A stretch of DNA of 8,540 bases from Oscillospiraceae bacterium (GCA_015063655.1 SVTU01000058.1:1-8540), one strand, 5' to 3'; shown: positions 1-5,493, counted from the stretch's first letter. Notes: a model not told the origin generated them from the sequence alone. Numbers and translations: made by a program.

Positions 1-351
1 AGATATTACATTCATAAACCTTCCCGTAATTTCTTCTGCAACTATAACTGCACAGTGGTCATATTGAGGATATCGTTTTTTCTCACTATCCCAATATTCA
101 ATAGTTCTAATAATATGGCTTGGGTCTGTTGCTCCTAATTGTATCTCGACTTCATATCGAGTTCCATCGTCATTAGCGAGTAACATATCCAATCTACCTC
201 CAGCTGGCTGAACTTTTTCTCTTTGAATTGGAGAAAGTTCACCCAATCCGAGTACAGATGGGTTTTCAAAAATAAAACTTTGTATTAAATCCTCTTTTAT
301 TGCAGGATTATTCTTTAGAGATATCTTTTCCATTTTTATAATTTTTGCCAT
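1..351 (-). CDS. PD-(D/E)XK nuclease-fold protein (NucS/DUF91-like), 3' end outside window
   Basis: Partial gene: 117 codons from an ATG at 351 remain open to the left edge. A good ribosome binding site (GGGGAGG on the minus strand, 360-366) lies 8 nt upstream of the start. The protein shows the layout of a restriction-endonuclease-like fold: an N-terminal helix with FENPSVLGLGEL (residues 28-39), then GGRLDMLLAN (51-60) supplying Asp55, then YEVEIQLG (66-73), a beta strand carrying Glu67, Glu69 and Gln71. The pattern resembles the NucS/DUF91 group (E...P..LG, then GR-[IL]-D, then E-x-K), but the usual catalytic lysine is Gln here. HIIRTIEYWDSEKKRYPQYDH (79-99) follows. Composition is 34% GC by hand count, with many AGA, ATA and TTA codons, far poorer in GC than guaA; horizontal acquisition is likely. 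I found no clear promoter; it may depend on read-through from guaA. Role in DNA defence or repair is inferred only. Confidence 0.8.
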   Translation of the reverse strand, partial: MAKIIKMEKISLKNNPAIKEDLIQSFIFENPSVLGLGELSPIQREKVQPAGGRLDMLLANDDGTRYEVEIQLGATDPSHIIRTIEYWDSEKKRYPQYDHCAVIVAEEITGRFMNVIS

Positions 352-417
352 TTATAAATCCTCCCCTTAAATTCAAACTGTTGTCAAAGTGTTGTTACAC
401 AAAATCGCGAAATATGC

Positions 418-452
418 AAAAAGTGGCTTGGAATAAGGCTTCCAAGCCACTT
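418..452 (-). terminator. Intrinsic terminator of guaA
   Basis: A perfect 13-bp stem (421-433 with 440-452) encloses a 6-nt loop. It lies just past the guaA stop codon. On the minus strand it is followed by a five-residue T run (positions 422 down to 418, partly inside the stem base). The T tract is short, so some read-through into the downstream nuclease-like gene is possible. Confidence 0.8.
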
Positions 453-467
453 AAAAACCTTATTCAA

Positions 468-1448
468 TCACTCCCACTCGATTGTCCCAATCGGCTTGGG
501 TGTCAGGTCATACAGCACGCGGTTGATGCCCTCAACCTCGTGCGTGATGCGGTCGGTGATGCGGTGAAGAAGCTCGTAGGGTATCTCCTCAATGGTGGCA
601 CTCATGGCGTCCGTGGTGTTCACGGCACGCATAATGGCAGGCCAGCCCTCGTATCTCTTGCCGTCACGCACGCCCACGCTCTTGAAATCCGGCACGGCGA
701 TAAAGTACTGCCATACGTGCTCGGCAAGTCCGCTCTTGTCAAACTCCTCACGCAAAATGGCATCTGCCTCACGCAGTGCGTGCAGGCGGTCACGGGTGAT
801 GGCGCCAAGGCAACGCACGCCAAGACCGGGGCCCGGGAACGGCTGACGGTATACCATACCGTGGGGCAGGCCAAGTGCCTCGCCCACAACACGGACCTCG
901 TCCTTATACAGCAGCTTGACAGGCTCCACAAGCTCCATCTTCATATCCTCGGGCAGGCCGCCCACGTTGTGGTGCGCCTTTACGCCCTTGCTCTCCAGAA
1001 TGTCGGGGTAGATCGTACCCTGTGCGAGGAAGGCAATGCCGTCAAGCTTCTTGGCCTCCTCGTCAAACACCTTGATAAACTCTCCGCCGATGATCTTTCT
1101 CTTTCTCTCGGGCTCCTCAACGCCTGCCAAGAGATCCAAGAAGCGATCGGTGGCGTCAATATAGATCAGGTTGGCATCAAGTCCCTTTTGGAACACCTCG
1201 ATGACCTGCTCGCTCTCACCCTTGCGCATCAGTCCGTGATTGACGTGCACGCACACCAGCTGCTTACCCACGGCCTTGATGAGCAGTGCGGCCACCACGG
1301 AGGAATCCACGCCCCCCGACAGAGCCAGCAGCACCTTCTGATCTCCCACCTGCTTGCGAATCTGCGCCACCTGCTCCTCGATAAAGGCATCGGCAAGCGC
1401 ACGTGTTGTGATACGCTCCATATTGTCCGGACGAATATTGGTATCCAT
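468..1448 (-). CDS. guaA: GMP synthase ATP-pyrophosphatase subunit (stand-alone, no glutaminase domain)
   Basis: Last step of GMP synthesis: XMP is adenylated with ATP and then aminated to GMP in the cytosol. The 326-residue protein has the N-type ATP pyrophosphatase P-loop SGGVDSS at residues 44-50, followed by HVNHGLMRKGE. It also has the conserved YRQPFPGPGLGVR segment that joins to the C-terminal dimerisation domain, and the usual C-terminus PKPIGTIEWE. The N-terminal class I glutamine amidotransferase domain of the usual ~510-residue bacterial enzyme is absent. This is not an obvious truncation: a strong ribosome binding site (GGGAGGAG, 1456-1463) sits 7 nt before the ATG, with a promoter upstream. 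The protein should therefore need a separate amidotransferase partner, as in archaeal two-subunit enzymes, or use free ammonia. The gene appears monocistronic, with a 13-bp hairpin terminator after the stop. No purine riboswitch is visible in its short leader. Confidence 0.95.
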   Translation of the reverse strand: MDTNIRPDNMERITTRALADAFIEEQVAQIRKQVGDQKVLLALSGGVDSSVVAALLIKAVGKQLVCVHVNHGLMRKGESEQVIEVFQKGLDANLIYIDATDRFLDLLAGVEEPERKRKIIGGEFIKVFDEEAKKLDGIAFLAQGTIYPDILESKGVKAHHNVGGLPEDMKMELVEPVKLLYKDEVRVVGEALGLPHGMVYRQPFPGPGLGVRCLGAITRDRLHALREADAILREEFDKSGLAEHVWQYFIAVPDFKSVGVRDGKRYEGWPAIMRAVNTTDAMSATIEEIPYELLHRITDRITHEVEGINRVLYDLTPKPIGTIEWE

Positions 1449-1455
1449 ATTGCAA

Positions 1456-1482
1456 CTCCTCCCAAAGCGTATAGCTTACGCT
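1456..1482 (-). promoter_or_regulatory. guaA ribosome binding site with adjoining leader hairpin
   Basis: On the minus strand, AGCGTA (1482-1477) and TACGCT (1471-1466) form a 6-bp stem with a 5-nt loop. It ends only two bases before the GGGAGGAG ribosome binding site (1463-1456). It could modulate translation or mRNA stability, but it is short and may be incidental. Confidence 0.4.
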
Positions 1483-1503
1483 CTTTGTTAAATTGATATC
1501 TAT

Positions 1504-1532
1504 ATTTTATCACATACACCGCCAATCAGCAA
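1504..1532 (-). promoter_or_regulatory. Probable sigma-A promoter of guaA
   Basis: Minus strand: -35 TTGCTG (1532-1527), 17-nt spacer, -10 TAAAAT (1509-1504), one mismatch from TATAAT. The -35 box is weak (TTG conserved only). The predicted transcript start near 1497 would give a leader of about 50 nt, too short for a riboswitch. Confidence 0.55.
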
Positions 1533-1625
1533 GATATTTTTTCGATTTTTTTTCATTTTATGCGATTTGACAATTTTTTGGGGGGCATCTCATGCCGTTT
1601 ACAGCGTTTTAGGGGTAATTAGCTG

Positions 1626-1641
1626 ACTCTTTGAAAAGAGT
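1626..1641. promoter_or_regulatory. 16-bp palindrome abutting a promoter, possible operator
   Basis: ACTCTTT and AAAGAGT are exact inverted repeats separated by GA. The palindrome ends one base before the TTGACA box of the promoter at 1643-1671. That position suits a repressor or activator site. The binding protein is unknown and a chance AT-rich dyad cannot be excluded. Confidence 0.4.
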
Positions 1642-1642
1642 A

Positions 1643-1671
1643 TTGACATACATTTAGTAATATGTTATAAT
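1643..1671 (+). promoter_or_regulatory. Consensus sigma-A promoter of the 605-residue protein gene
   Basis: Perfect -35 TTGACA (1643-1648), exactly 17-nt spacer, perfect -10 TATAAT (1666-1671), and a TGn extended -10 (1663-1665). The predicted start near 1678 gives a leader of about 65 nt before the ATG at 1744. Confidence 0.9.
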
Positions 1672-1743
1672 AAATTTGCAAAAAAGTTGGCTTTTATTGC
1701 ATTTTTAACCAAAAAGCTTTGACCATTCACAAAGGAGGACCGC

Positions 1744-3561
1744 ATGAAAAACAAAAAACCGTTACTGATATCGCTGATCTGTGTAGGCGTTTGCCTTATT
1801 TTGGCCGCCGCTGCACTGACCACCATCTTCCTGCTTTCATCACCCCTGAAGCGATCCTTCAAGCAGTTATTCTTCGATCCCAAGCAAATGACGGAGATGG
1901 AAAGGGCTTGGGATGACGGCATGGATGTCGAGGGGAACTTGCTCCTTCCCTCTAAGCTGACCAAGCTGAAGGCCAAGCTAAGCATCGATTTCGATGCCAA
2001 AGTAACGGGCTTTGACGAGGATGCCTCCGCTAAAATAGCCGTTACGCTTGGCGCAGGCAAAAGCAGCGTTGAGGTAACCCTGATCACCAATCCCGACACG
2101 GTGGCCATCGGCGGACTGCTCGCCGAGCCTGAGTCGTACATCACGCTTCCCCGTAAGGGTGCGGCCGATGCCTTCCGCAAGTCCGTATACTACCACGAAA
2201 GCGGCTCGTCCTTTGCCATGGAGCAAAAAGCCAGCGAGGATCTGGTCGAAACCCTGGAGGCGTTAGACAATTCCGACGGCTACACGGTTGAGGATGCCAT
2301 GGAAAGCATCACCAAAAAGGCAGCGGAGCTGGCCGACACGGAAACCTCGGTGGTGTTCATCGGCCTTACCCGAACCTATACCTTGGACACGGGCGACATG
2401 GTCGCCCTGATCGACCACGCCGAGCAGGAGCTGAAAAAGGCAGGCATCTCCGTCTCCCTTGAGTTAGATCCCGAAACCATCGTCATTGACGAAGAGGATG
2501 ACGATCTCGGTGAGTTCGGCGATATCGACATGGGTGAAGAGAAGAAGGACGACAAGGACGACGAGGATGACGATGCTTCCTCGCTTGCCAACATTCGCCA
2601 AAAATACTATCTCTCCACGGGCAAGATCGCGCTCTCCTTTACCACTCGCTTCGGCAGACTGGACGCACTGTCCGTGCGCTCCGAGCTGACGGATTCCAAA
2701 AAGCAAACCGAGCTGAATGAGACCACTCTCTCCTTCAGCTACAAAAAGAACGATCTTGGCATTGACTCTGTCAGCACCGAAAAGATCACCGGCAAGGACG
2801 GCAAGGTCATCTCCGAAATCGAAACCGTCAGCTCCTACCGCAAGTATAAGGACGGCGACAGCATTGAGTACGTATGGAAGGATACCGTCACGAATCTGCT
2901 GACAGACAAGGAAGAAACCGCCACCTTCACCCTCTCCCATAATACGGAATCCTCGGACTACGAGTTTGTGGGCGATTCCGAGAAGGATGAAGAGGATTTC
3001 ACCGTCAAGGGTACGTTAAAATGGGAGAAGAAGAAGGGGCTGTTCAGCTTTAAGATCGCAAGCTATGACAGCAAGAGCTTCAAGCTTAGCGAGCCGATCT
3101 TCACGCTTTCCGTAACGCCCAACGAATACGAGGATATGTTTGTTCCCAAGTATGCTACCAATCTCTTTGCCGACGACAGCGACGAACTAACCAATCTGCT
3201 TCGAAGGATCGATGCCAAGCCCATCAACGAGCTGACCGAAACGCTGTTTGATGCCGAGCTGATTGCTACCACCGTAGAAGGAAACGCCTTGGTGCCTGCC
3301 AATGCGGCATACAAAAAGGGCAACTGGTATGCGCAAAAATACGTGAACTATCTCAACGGCCTTTCCTCCAGTGCCACTTTTGTCCCTTTGAACGTATACA
3401 TTTACGATAGTAATTTGGATATGTACTTCCTGCTGGATCTCAGCCTAAAAAGTCATATGGTATCCGTCAAATACACGTATAATCTCACATCGGATGAAAA
3501 GCAGGAATACTACCAGGCTATCATCAAAAACAACGAGATGAAGGTCAACCCCAACAAATAA
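1744..3561 (+). CDS. Membrane-anchored extracytoplasmic protein of unknown function
   Basis: I do not recognise the family. The 605-residue protein starts at an ATG with a strong ribosome binding site (AAAGGAGG, 1731-1738, spacing 5). It begins with a short basic stretch (MKNKK) and one hydrophobic helix at residues 7-31, so it is most likely an uncleaved signal anchor with the rest outside the cell. No lipobox is seen. The body (about 32-605) is rich in beta-prone, charged segments without cysteines or recognisable catalytic motifs. A very acidic linker at residues 249-278 (runs of Asp/Glu with a few Lys) splits it into two parts of roughly 215 and 325 residues. Repeated FTLSV/FTLSH-like strands in the second part suggest a beta-sandwich or lipocalin-like structure, but this is a guess. 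The gene stands alone, between a consensus promoter with an adjacent palindrome and a strong terminator, so it should be well expressed. Confidence 0.88.
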   Translation: MKNKKPLLISLICVGVCLILAAAALTTIFLLSSPLKRSFKQLFFDPKQMTEMERAWDDGMDVEGNLLLPSKLTKLKAKLSIDFDAKVTGFDEDASAKIAVTLGAGKSSVEVTLITNPDTVAIGGLLAEPESYITLPRKGAADAFRKSVYYHESGSSFAMEQKASEDLVETLEALDNSDGYTVEDAMESITKKAAELADTETSVVFIGLTRTYTLDTGDMVALIDHAEQELKKAGISVSLELDPETIVIDEEDDDLGEFGDIDMGEEKKDDKDDEDDDASSLANIRQKYYLSTGKIALSFTTRFGRLDALSVRSELTDSKKQTELNETTLSFSYKKNDLGIDSVSTEKITGKDGKVISEIETVSSYRKYKDGDSIEYVWKDTVTNLLTDKEETATFTLSHNTESSDYEFVGDSEKDEEDFTVKGTLKWEKKKGLFSFKIASYDSKSFKLSEPIFTLSVTPNEYEDMFVPKYATNLFADDSDELTNLLRRIDAKPINELTETLFDAELIATTVEGNALVPANAAYKKGNWYAQKYVNYLNGLSSSATFVPLNVYIYDSNLDMYFLLDLSLKSHMVSVKYTYNLTSDEKQEYYQAIIKNNEMKVNPNK

Positions 3562-3573
3562 CCTGTAAAGGCA

Positions 3574-3610
3574 GGGGCTGTCTCAAATTGCTTTGAGACA
3601 GCCCCGTTTT
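3574..3610 (+). terminator. Strong intrinsic terminator after the 605-residue protein gene
   Basis: A perfect 14-bp stem (3574-3587 with 3592-3605), GC-rich at its base, encloses the 4-nt loop TTGC. It is followed by GTTTT (3606-3610). It lies 12 nt after the stop codon and separates this gene from the tRNA unit. Confidence 0.92.
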
Positions 3611-3663
3611 GTGTATATTCCCTCACACTTTTTGATTCCCCAAAAAATATTTTCAAAAACCTC

Positions 3664-3692
3664 TTGCAAAAGCCGAAAGAATGTGCTATAAT
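3664..3692 (+). promoter_or_regulatory. Promoter of the tRNA-Trp gene
   Basis: -35 TTGCAA (3664-3669, four of six consensus bases), 17-nt spacer, perfect -10 TATAAT (3687-3692). It is about 38 nt upstream of the mature tRNA 5' end. The short leader contains a small GGTCG/CGACC dyad. Confidence 0.8.
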
Positions 3693-3729
3693 AGACGGGT
3701 CGGTACGAGATCGACCGAAAATTTCATAT

Positions 3730-3805
3730 AGGGGTATAGTTCAGTCGGTAGAACACCAGTCTCCAAAACTGGGTGTCGTGGGTTCAAGTCCTTCTGCCCC
3801 TGCCA
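3730..3805 (+). tRNA. tRNA-Trp (anticodon CCA)
   Basis: Cloverleaf read by eye. The acceptor stem is 3730-3736 with 3795-3801 (one G-T pair). The D stem is GTTC/GAAC. The anticodon stem CCAGT (3756-3760)/ACTGG (3768-3772) has a 7-nt loop with anticodon CCA at 3763-3765. The T loop follows GTGGG (3778-3782). The discriminator is G3802, as expected for bacterial tRNA-Trp, and CCA (3803-3805) is encoded. The T stem GTGGG/CCTTC has a T-T mismatch (3779/3793) and a G-T pair (3780/3792), so it is weaker than normal. The gene is a single-gene transcription unit with its own promoter and terminator. Confidence 0.96.
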
Positions 3806-3807
3806 AC

Positions 3808-3847
3808 AAAAAACGCACTTTTGTCTACAGACAAAGGTGCGTTTTTT
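3808..3847 (+). terminator. Intrinsic terminator of the tRNA-Trp unit (probably bidirectional)
   Basis: An 18-bp stem (3808-3825 with 3830-3847, one G-T pair) has a 4-nt loop. It has A6 on the left arm and T6 on the right arm, so it could stop transcription from both sides. It starts 3 nt after the tRNA CCA end. Confidence 0.92.
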
Positions 3848-3851
3848 GAAC

Positions 3852-3945
3852 TAAGTGTTCCGCAAGCGGAACGTGAAGTATGCTTCGCAAGTGAAGCGCA
3901 CTTCGTGCGTGAAGTGTGCCTTCGGCACGATATGCGGAACACTTA
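3852..3945. repeat. 12-bp perfect inverted repeat enclosing the first four hairpins
   Basis: TAAGTGTTCCGC (3852-3863) and GCGGAACACTTA (3934-3945) are exact reverse complements. They bracket the GTGAAG-type part of the hairpin array. They could form the base of a four-way cruciform or be the ends of a small mobile repeat. The left arm also takes part in a local hairpin with 3866-3872, so two alternative folds compete. Confidence 0.75.
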
Positions 3946-4070
3946 ACTTCACTGCTCCGAAGGAGCAACTTCACTATGCCGCAAGGCATAACTTCACTGC
4001 GGCTTGCCGCAACTTCACTTTTGATGATATACAATGCTTCGCATTGATGATATACACGCCTCACGGCGTG
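3852..4070. repeat. Array of nine short hairpins with conserved spacers
   Basis: Non-coding. Small palindromes with 2- to 4-nt loops follow each other: 3857-3872, 3881-3889 (degenerate), 3897-3909, 3916-3928, 3953-3967, 3975-3990, 3998-4011, 4032-4046 and 4055-4070. The stems differ in sequence yet stay self-complementary. Loops are mostly TTC, GAA, GCAA or CTTG-like. The spacers are conserved: GTGAAG(T) at 3873, 3891 and 3909; the reverse complement ACTTCAC at 3946, 3968, 3991 and 4012; GATGATATA at 4023 and 4046. Periods are 18 nt in the first set and 21-23 nt later. Stem variation with kept pairing suggests that folded RNA or single-stranded DNA is the selected form. I do not know an established name; similar hairpin-rich repeats occur in gut Clostridia as far as I recall. 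Confidence 0.85.
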
Positions 4071-4248
4071 ATGTGGCGCACGAGTTCAAGTCCATACCAA
4101 ACCAACGCAAAAAATCTTTTTTATCGCCAATTCACAAAGAAACAGGCAAAATCCCTTTTTATAACATTTCAGAAACAAATCGCAAACAAAACGGGAAATA
4201 TCTTGGGGTAAAATGATGTCACAATAAAACGAATGAAAGTAGGAACGT
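4071..4248. other. Non-coding stretch between the hairpin array and the small-protein operon
   Basis: No gene is supported here. GTTCAAGTCC at 4084-4093 repeats ten bases of the tRNA-Trp T arm (3782-3791). A few bases later comes ACCAACGCAAAAAA, recalling the tRNA end and its terminator, so this may be a decayed tRNA 3' end. AAAAAA-TC-TTTTTT (4109-4122) is a short AT palindrome without a GC stem. Candidate -10 boxes TATAAC (near 4160) and TAAAAT (4209-4214) lack convincing -35 boxes, so the operon promoter is unresolved. Confidence 0.5.
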
Positions 4249-4620
4249 ATGGAAAACAGCACATTCAGCTATCAATATTCGGCAGAGAGAAATAAGGAAG
4301 TGGAAAGCATACGAAAAAAATATATGCCCCACGAGGAAAGCAAGCTCGACACGCTCAAGCGTCTTGACCGCAGGGTGCAGAGCGCAGGCACACTTGAGGG
4401 GCTTTGCCTTGGTGTGATCGGGGCACTCGTGTTCGGCATCGGGCTGTGCTTCGGCCTTGACGTGTTCGCAGGAGCCGCTTGGATCTCGGTGCTCTTTATG
4501 ATCATCGGTACGCTCATCATGATACCTGCCTACCCGCTATACAAACGCATGGCACGCAAGGTCAGAGAGCAGCTGACCCCCGAAATTCTCCGTCTATCCG
4601 ACGAGATCATCAAATCTTAA
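4249..4620 (+). CDS. Small two-helix membrane protein, copy 1
   Basis: The 123-residue protein has a charged N-terminal part containing IRKKYMP (21-27) and LDTLKRLDRRV (33-43). Two hydrophobic helices follow (about 50-70 and 77-98), then PLYKRMARK and a short amphipathic C-terminal helix ending LSDEIIKS. Both ends are probably cytoplasmic. It is a paralogue of the next gene: IR-x-x-YMP, S-x-LD-x-L-x-RLD, YP-x-YK and the LS-x-x-II end all match. I recall relatives in Lachnospiraceae and Oscillospiraceae being labelled dihydropteridine reductase; nothing in the sequence supports that enzyme and the label should not be copied. The ribosome binding site is weak (AGGA, 4241-4244, spacing 4), unlike the strong sites of the downstream genes. 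It probably heads the operon that continues into the ABC transporter genes. Function unknown. Confidence 0.82.
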   Translation: MENSTFSYQYSAERNKEVESIRKKYMPHEESKLDTLKRLDRRVQSAGTLEGLCLGVIGALVFGIGLCFGLDVFAGAAWISVLFMIIGTLIMIPAYPLYKRMARKVREQLTPEILRLSDEIIKS

Positions 4621-4679
4621 CGCCAACAGGATTAACAAAACAAAAACAAAACACAAAACATTTCCAAACAAAGGTGCGC

Positions 4680-4685
4680 TACAAT
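4680..4685 (+). promoter_or_regulatory. Possible internal -10 box before the second small membrane protein
   Basis: TACAAT (five of six consensus bases) sits 30 nt before the ATG at 4716, within a GCTACAATAG context like the tRNA promoter's GCTATAATAG. No acceptable -35 is found 16-18 nt upstream. The preceding leader (4631-4670) is almost pure A and C. Confidence 0.25.
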
Positions 4686-4715
4686 AGCATCACAAAATGA
4701 ATAAGGAGACATAAC

Positions 4716-5081
4716 ATGAACAGAAACGATCAGCACTTTATGGCGGAAAAGATCCGCACACAGTATATGCCCAAGCAAACCAGCGAGCTTGACGAGCTTC
4801 GTCGGCTTGACGCCAAGGTCAAGCGCCCCGCCAACGTATTTGCCTACGTGTTCGGCATCATCAGTGCCATTATCATGGGGGCAGGCATGAGCCTTGTGAT
4901 GACCGATATAGGCGACTACCTCAGCTTTGGCGACCCCATGGTTATCGGTATCGTGATCGGTGTGGCGGGCCTTGCACTGGCTCTCATCAATTACCCGATC
5001 TACAAGAGCATCCTCAGCAGCCGCAAGAAGCAGTACGCCGAGCAGATCATGGCGCTCAGCGAGCGCATCATCAATCAATAA
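4716..5081 (+). CDS. Small two-helix membrane protein, copy 2
   Basis: The 121-residue paralogue of the preceding gene shares IRTQYMP (13-19), SELDELRRLDAKV (23-35), NYPIYK (92-97) and LSERIINQ at the C-terminus. Two hydrophobic helices lie at about 40-62 and 74-94, rich in Gly and small residues (GIISAIIMGAGMSL). Identity to copy 1 is roughly 30% by eye, so the duplication is old. The KRPANVFAYVFG segment matches what I remember of small clostridial proteins called dihydropteridine reductase, an implausible label for a 121-residue two-helix protein. The ribosome binding site AAGGAG (4703-4708) is 7 nt from the ATG. The next gene follows after 13 nt, so they are cotranscribed. Function unknown; a membrane-stress or transporter-accessory role is inferred from its neighbours only. 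Confidence 0.86.
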   Translation: MNRNDQHFMAEKIRTQYMPKQTSELDELRRLDAKVKRPANVFAYVFGIISAIIMGAGMSLVMTDIGDYLSFGDPMVIGIVIGVAGLALALINYPIYKSILSSRKKQYAEQIMALSERIINQ

Positions 5082-5094
5082 AAAGGAGATCCCC

Positions 5095-5490
5095 ATGAAA
5101 AAGAACGTAAAGAAAAACGCAAAGAAGTTCGCAAAGAACAACAAAAAGCCTCTCATCATCGGTGCCATCGGTGCGGGCACGATCGCCGTTGTGGCGGGAC
5201 TTGGCAAGGCCTTTGCCAACATGAAGAAGAGTGCCAAGGCACAGCATGAGGTCGACAAGGCAGAATTTGAGGCAGCCAAGGCAGAGGCAAGAGCAAGCTT
5301 TGAGGAAAACAGAGGCCGCAACACCTATCAAAAGGCCAAGGCAGATGCCAAGCAGGTGTGGGACGAGGCGCATATGACGCCCGCAGAGAGAGCCGAAAAG
5401 GAGCAAGAGGCTCGCAACGAAAGGCTTGAAGAGGCCAAGGCCAGAACCGAGGCGGCCAACGCTCGCCGTGAGGCTGCTAAGAACAAGTAA
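5095..5490 (+). CDS. Lysine-rich single-helix membrane protein with long charged tail
   Basis: The 131-residue protein has three parts. Residues 1-18 hold nine lysines (pattern KKNVKKNAKKFAKNNKK). Residues 19-40 form one Gly/Ala-rich hydrophobic helix (LIIGAIGAGTIAVVAGLGKAF). Residues 43-131 are an Ala/Glu/Lys/Arg-rich segment predicted to be a long helix or coiled coil, with one likely break at MTPAER (94-99). By the positive-inside rule the lysine end should stay in the cytoplasm and the charged tail would lie outside, although the tail is also positive near the membrane (MKKSAK), so topology is uncertain. The start at 5095 is preferred over an in-frame upstream ATG at 4960 because AAAGGAG (5082-5088) lies 6 nt before it and the upstream part overlaps the neighbouring gene. 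It shows a YtxH-like general design but no clear family match. Function unknown. Confidence 0.85.
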   Translation: MKKNVKKNAKKFAKNNKKPLIIGAIGAGTIAVVAGLGKAFANMKKSAKAQHEVDKAEFEAAKAEARASFEENRGRNTYQKAKADAKQVWDEAHMTPAERAEKEQEARNERLEEAKARTEAANARREAAKNK

Positions 5491-5493
5491 ATC

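Noticed and set aside
345..1496. 383-codon plus-strand open frame opposite guaA
   Set aside because: It lies antisense to a well-supported guaA, spans its terminator, has no ribosome binding site and no recognisable domains; it results from codon bias on the other strand.
1449..1510. Guanine riboswitch in the guaA leader
   Set aside because: The predicted leader is about 50 nt with only a 6-bp hairpin; the three-way junction of purine riboswitches is not present.
1584..1596. Small GGCAT/ATGCC hairpin as a terminator
   Set aside because: The stem is only 5 bp and there is no T run longer than three after it on either strand.
3664..3849. 61-codon open frame across the tRNA-Trp gene
   Set aside because: It is entirely within the promoter, tRNA and terminator.
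3852..4070. CRISPR array
   Set aside because: The conserved parts are only 7-9 nt and the variable parts are themselves palindromic; CRISPR repeats are 23-40 nt with non-palindromic unique spacers, and no cas genes are present.
3855..4211. 118-codon open frame through the hairpin array
   Set aside because: It consists of translated palindromes, has no ribosome binding site and runs into low-complexity DNA; the DNA structure explains it better.
4194..4220. ECF-sigma-like promoter before the first small membrane protein
   Set aside because: GGAAAT and TGTC are loosely placed like ECF boxes, but both deviate from the usual GGAAC and CGTC and no sigma or anti-sigma gene is nearby.
4249..5081. 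Naming the small two-helix proteins dihydropteridine reductase
   Set aside because: They are about 120 residues with two membrane helices and no nucleotide-binding or reductase motif; that label for relatives appears to be a propagated error.
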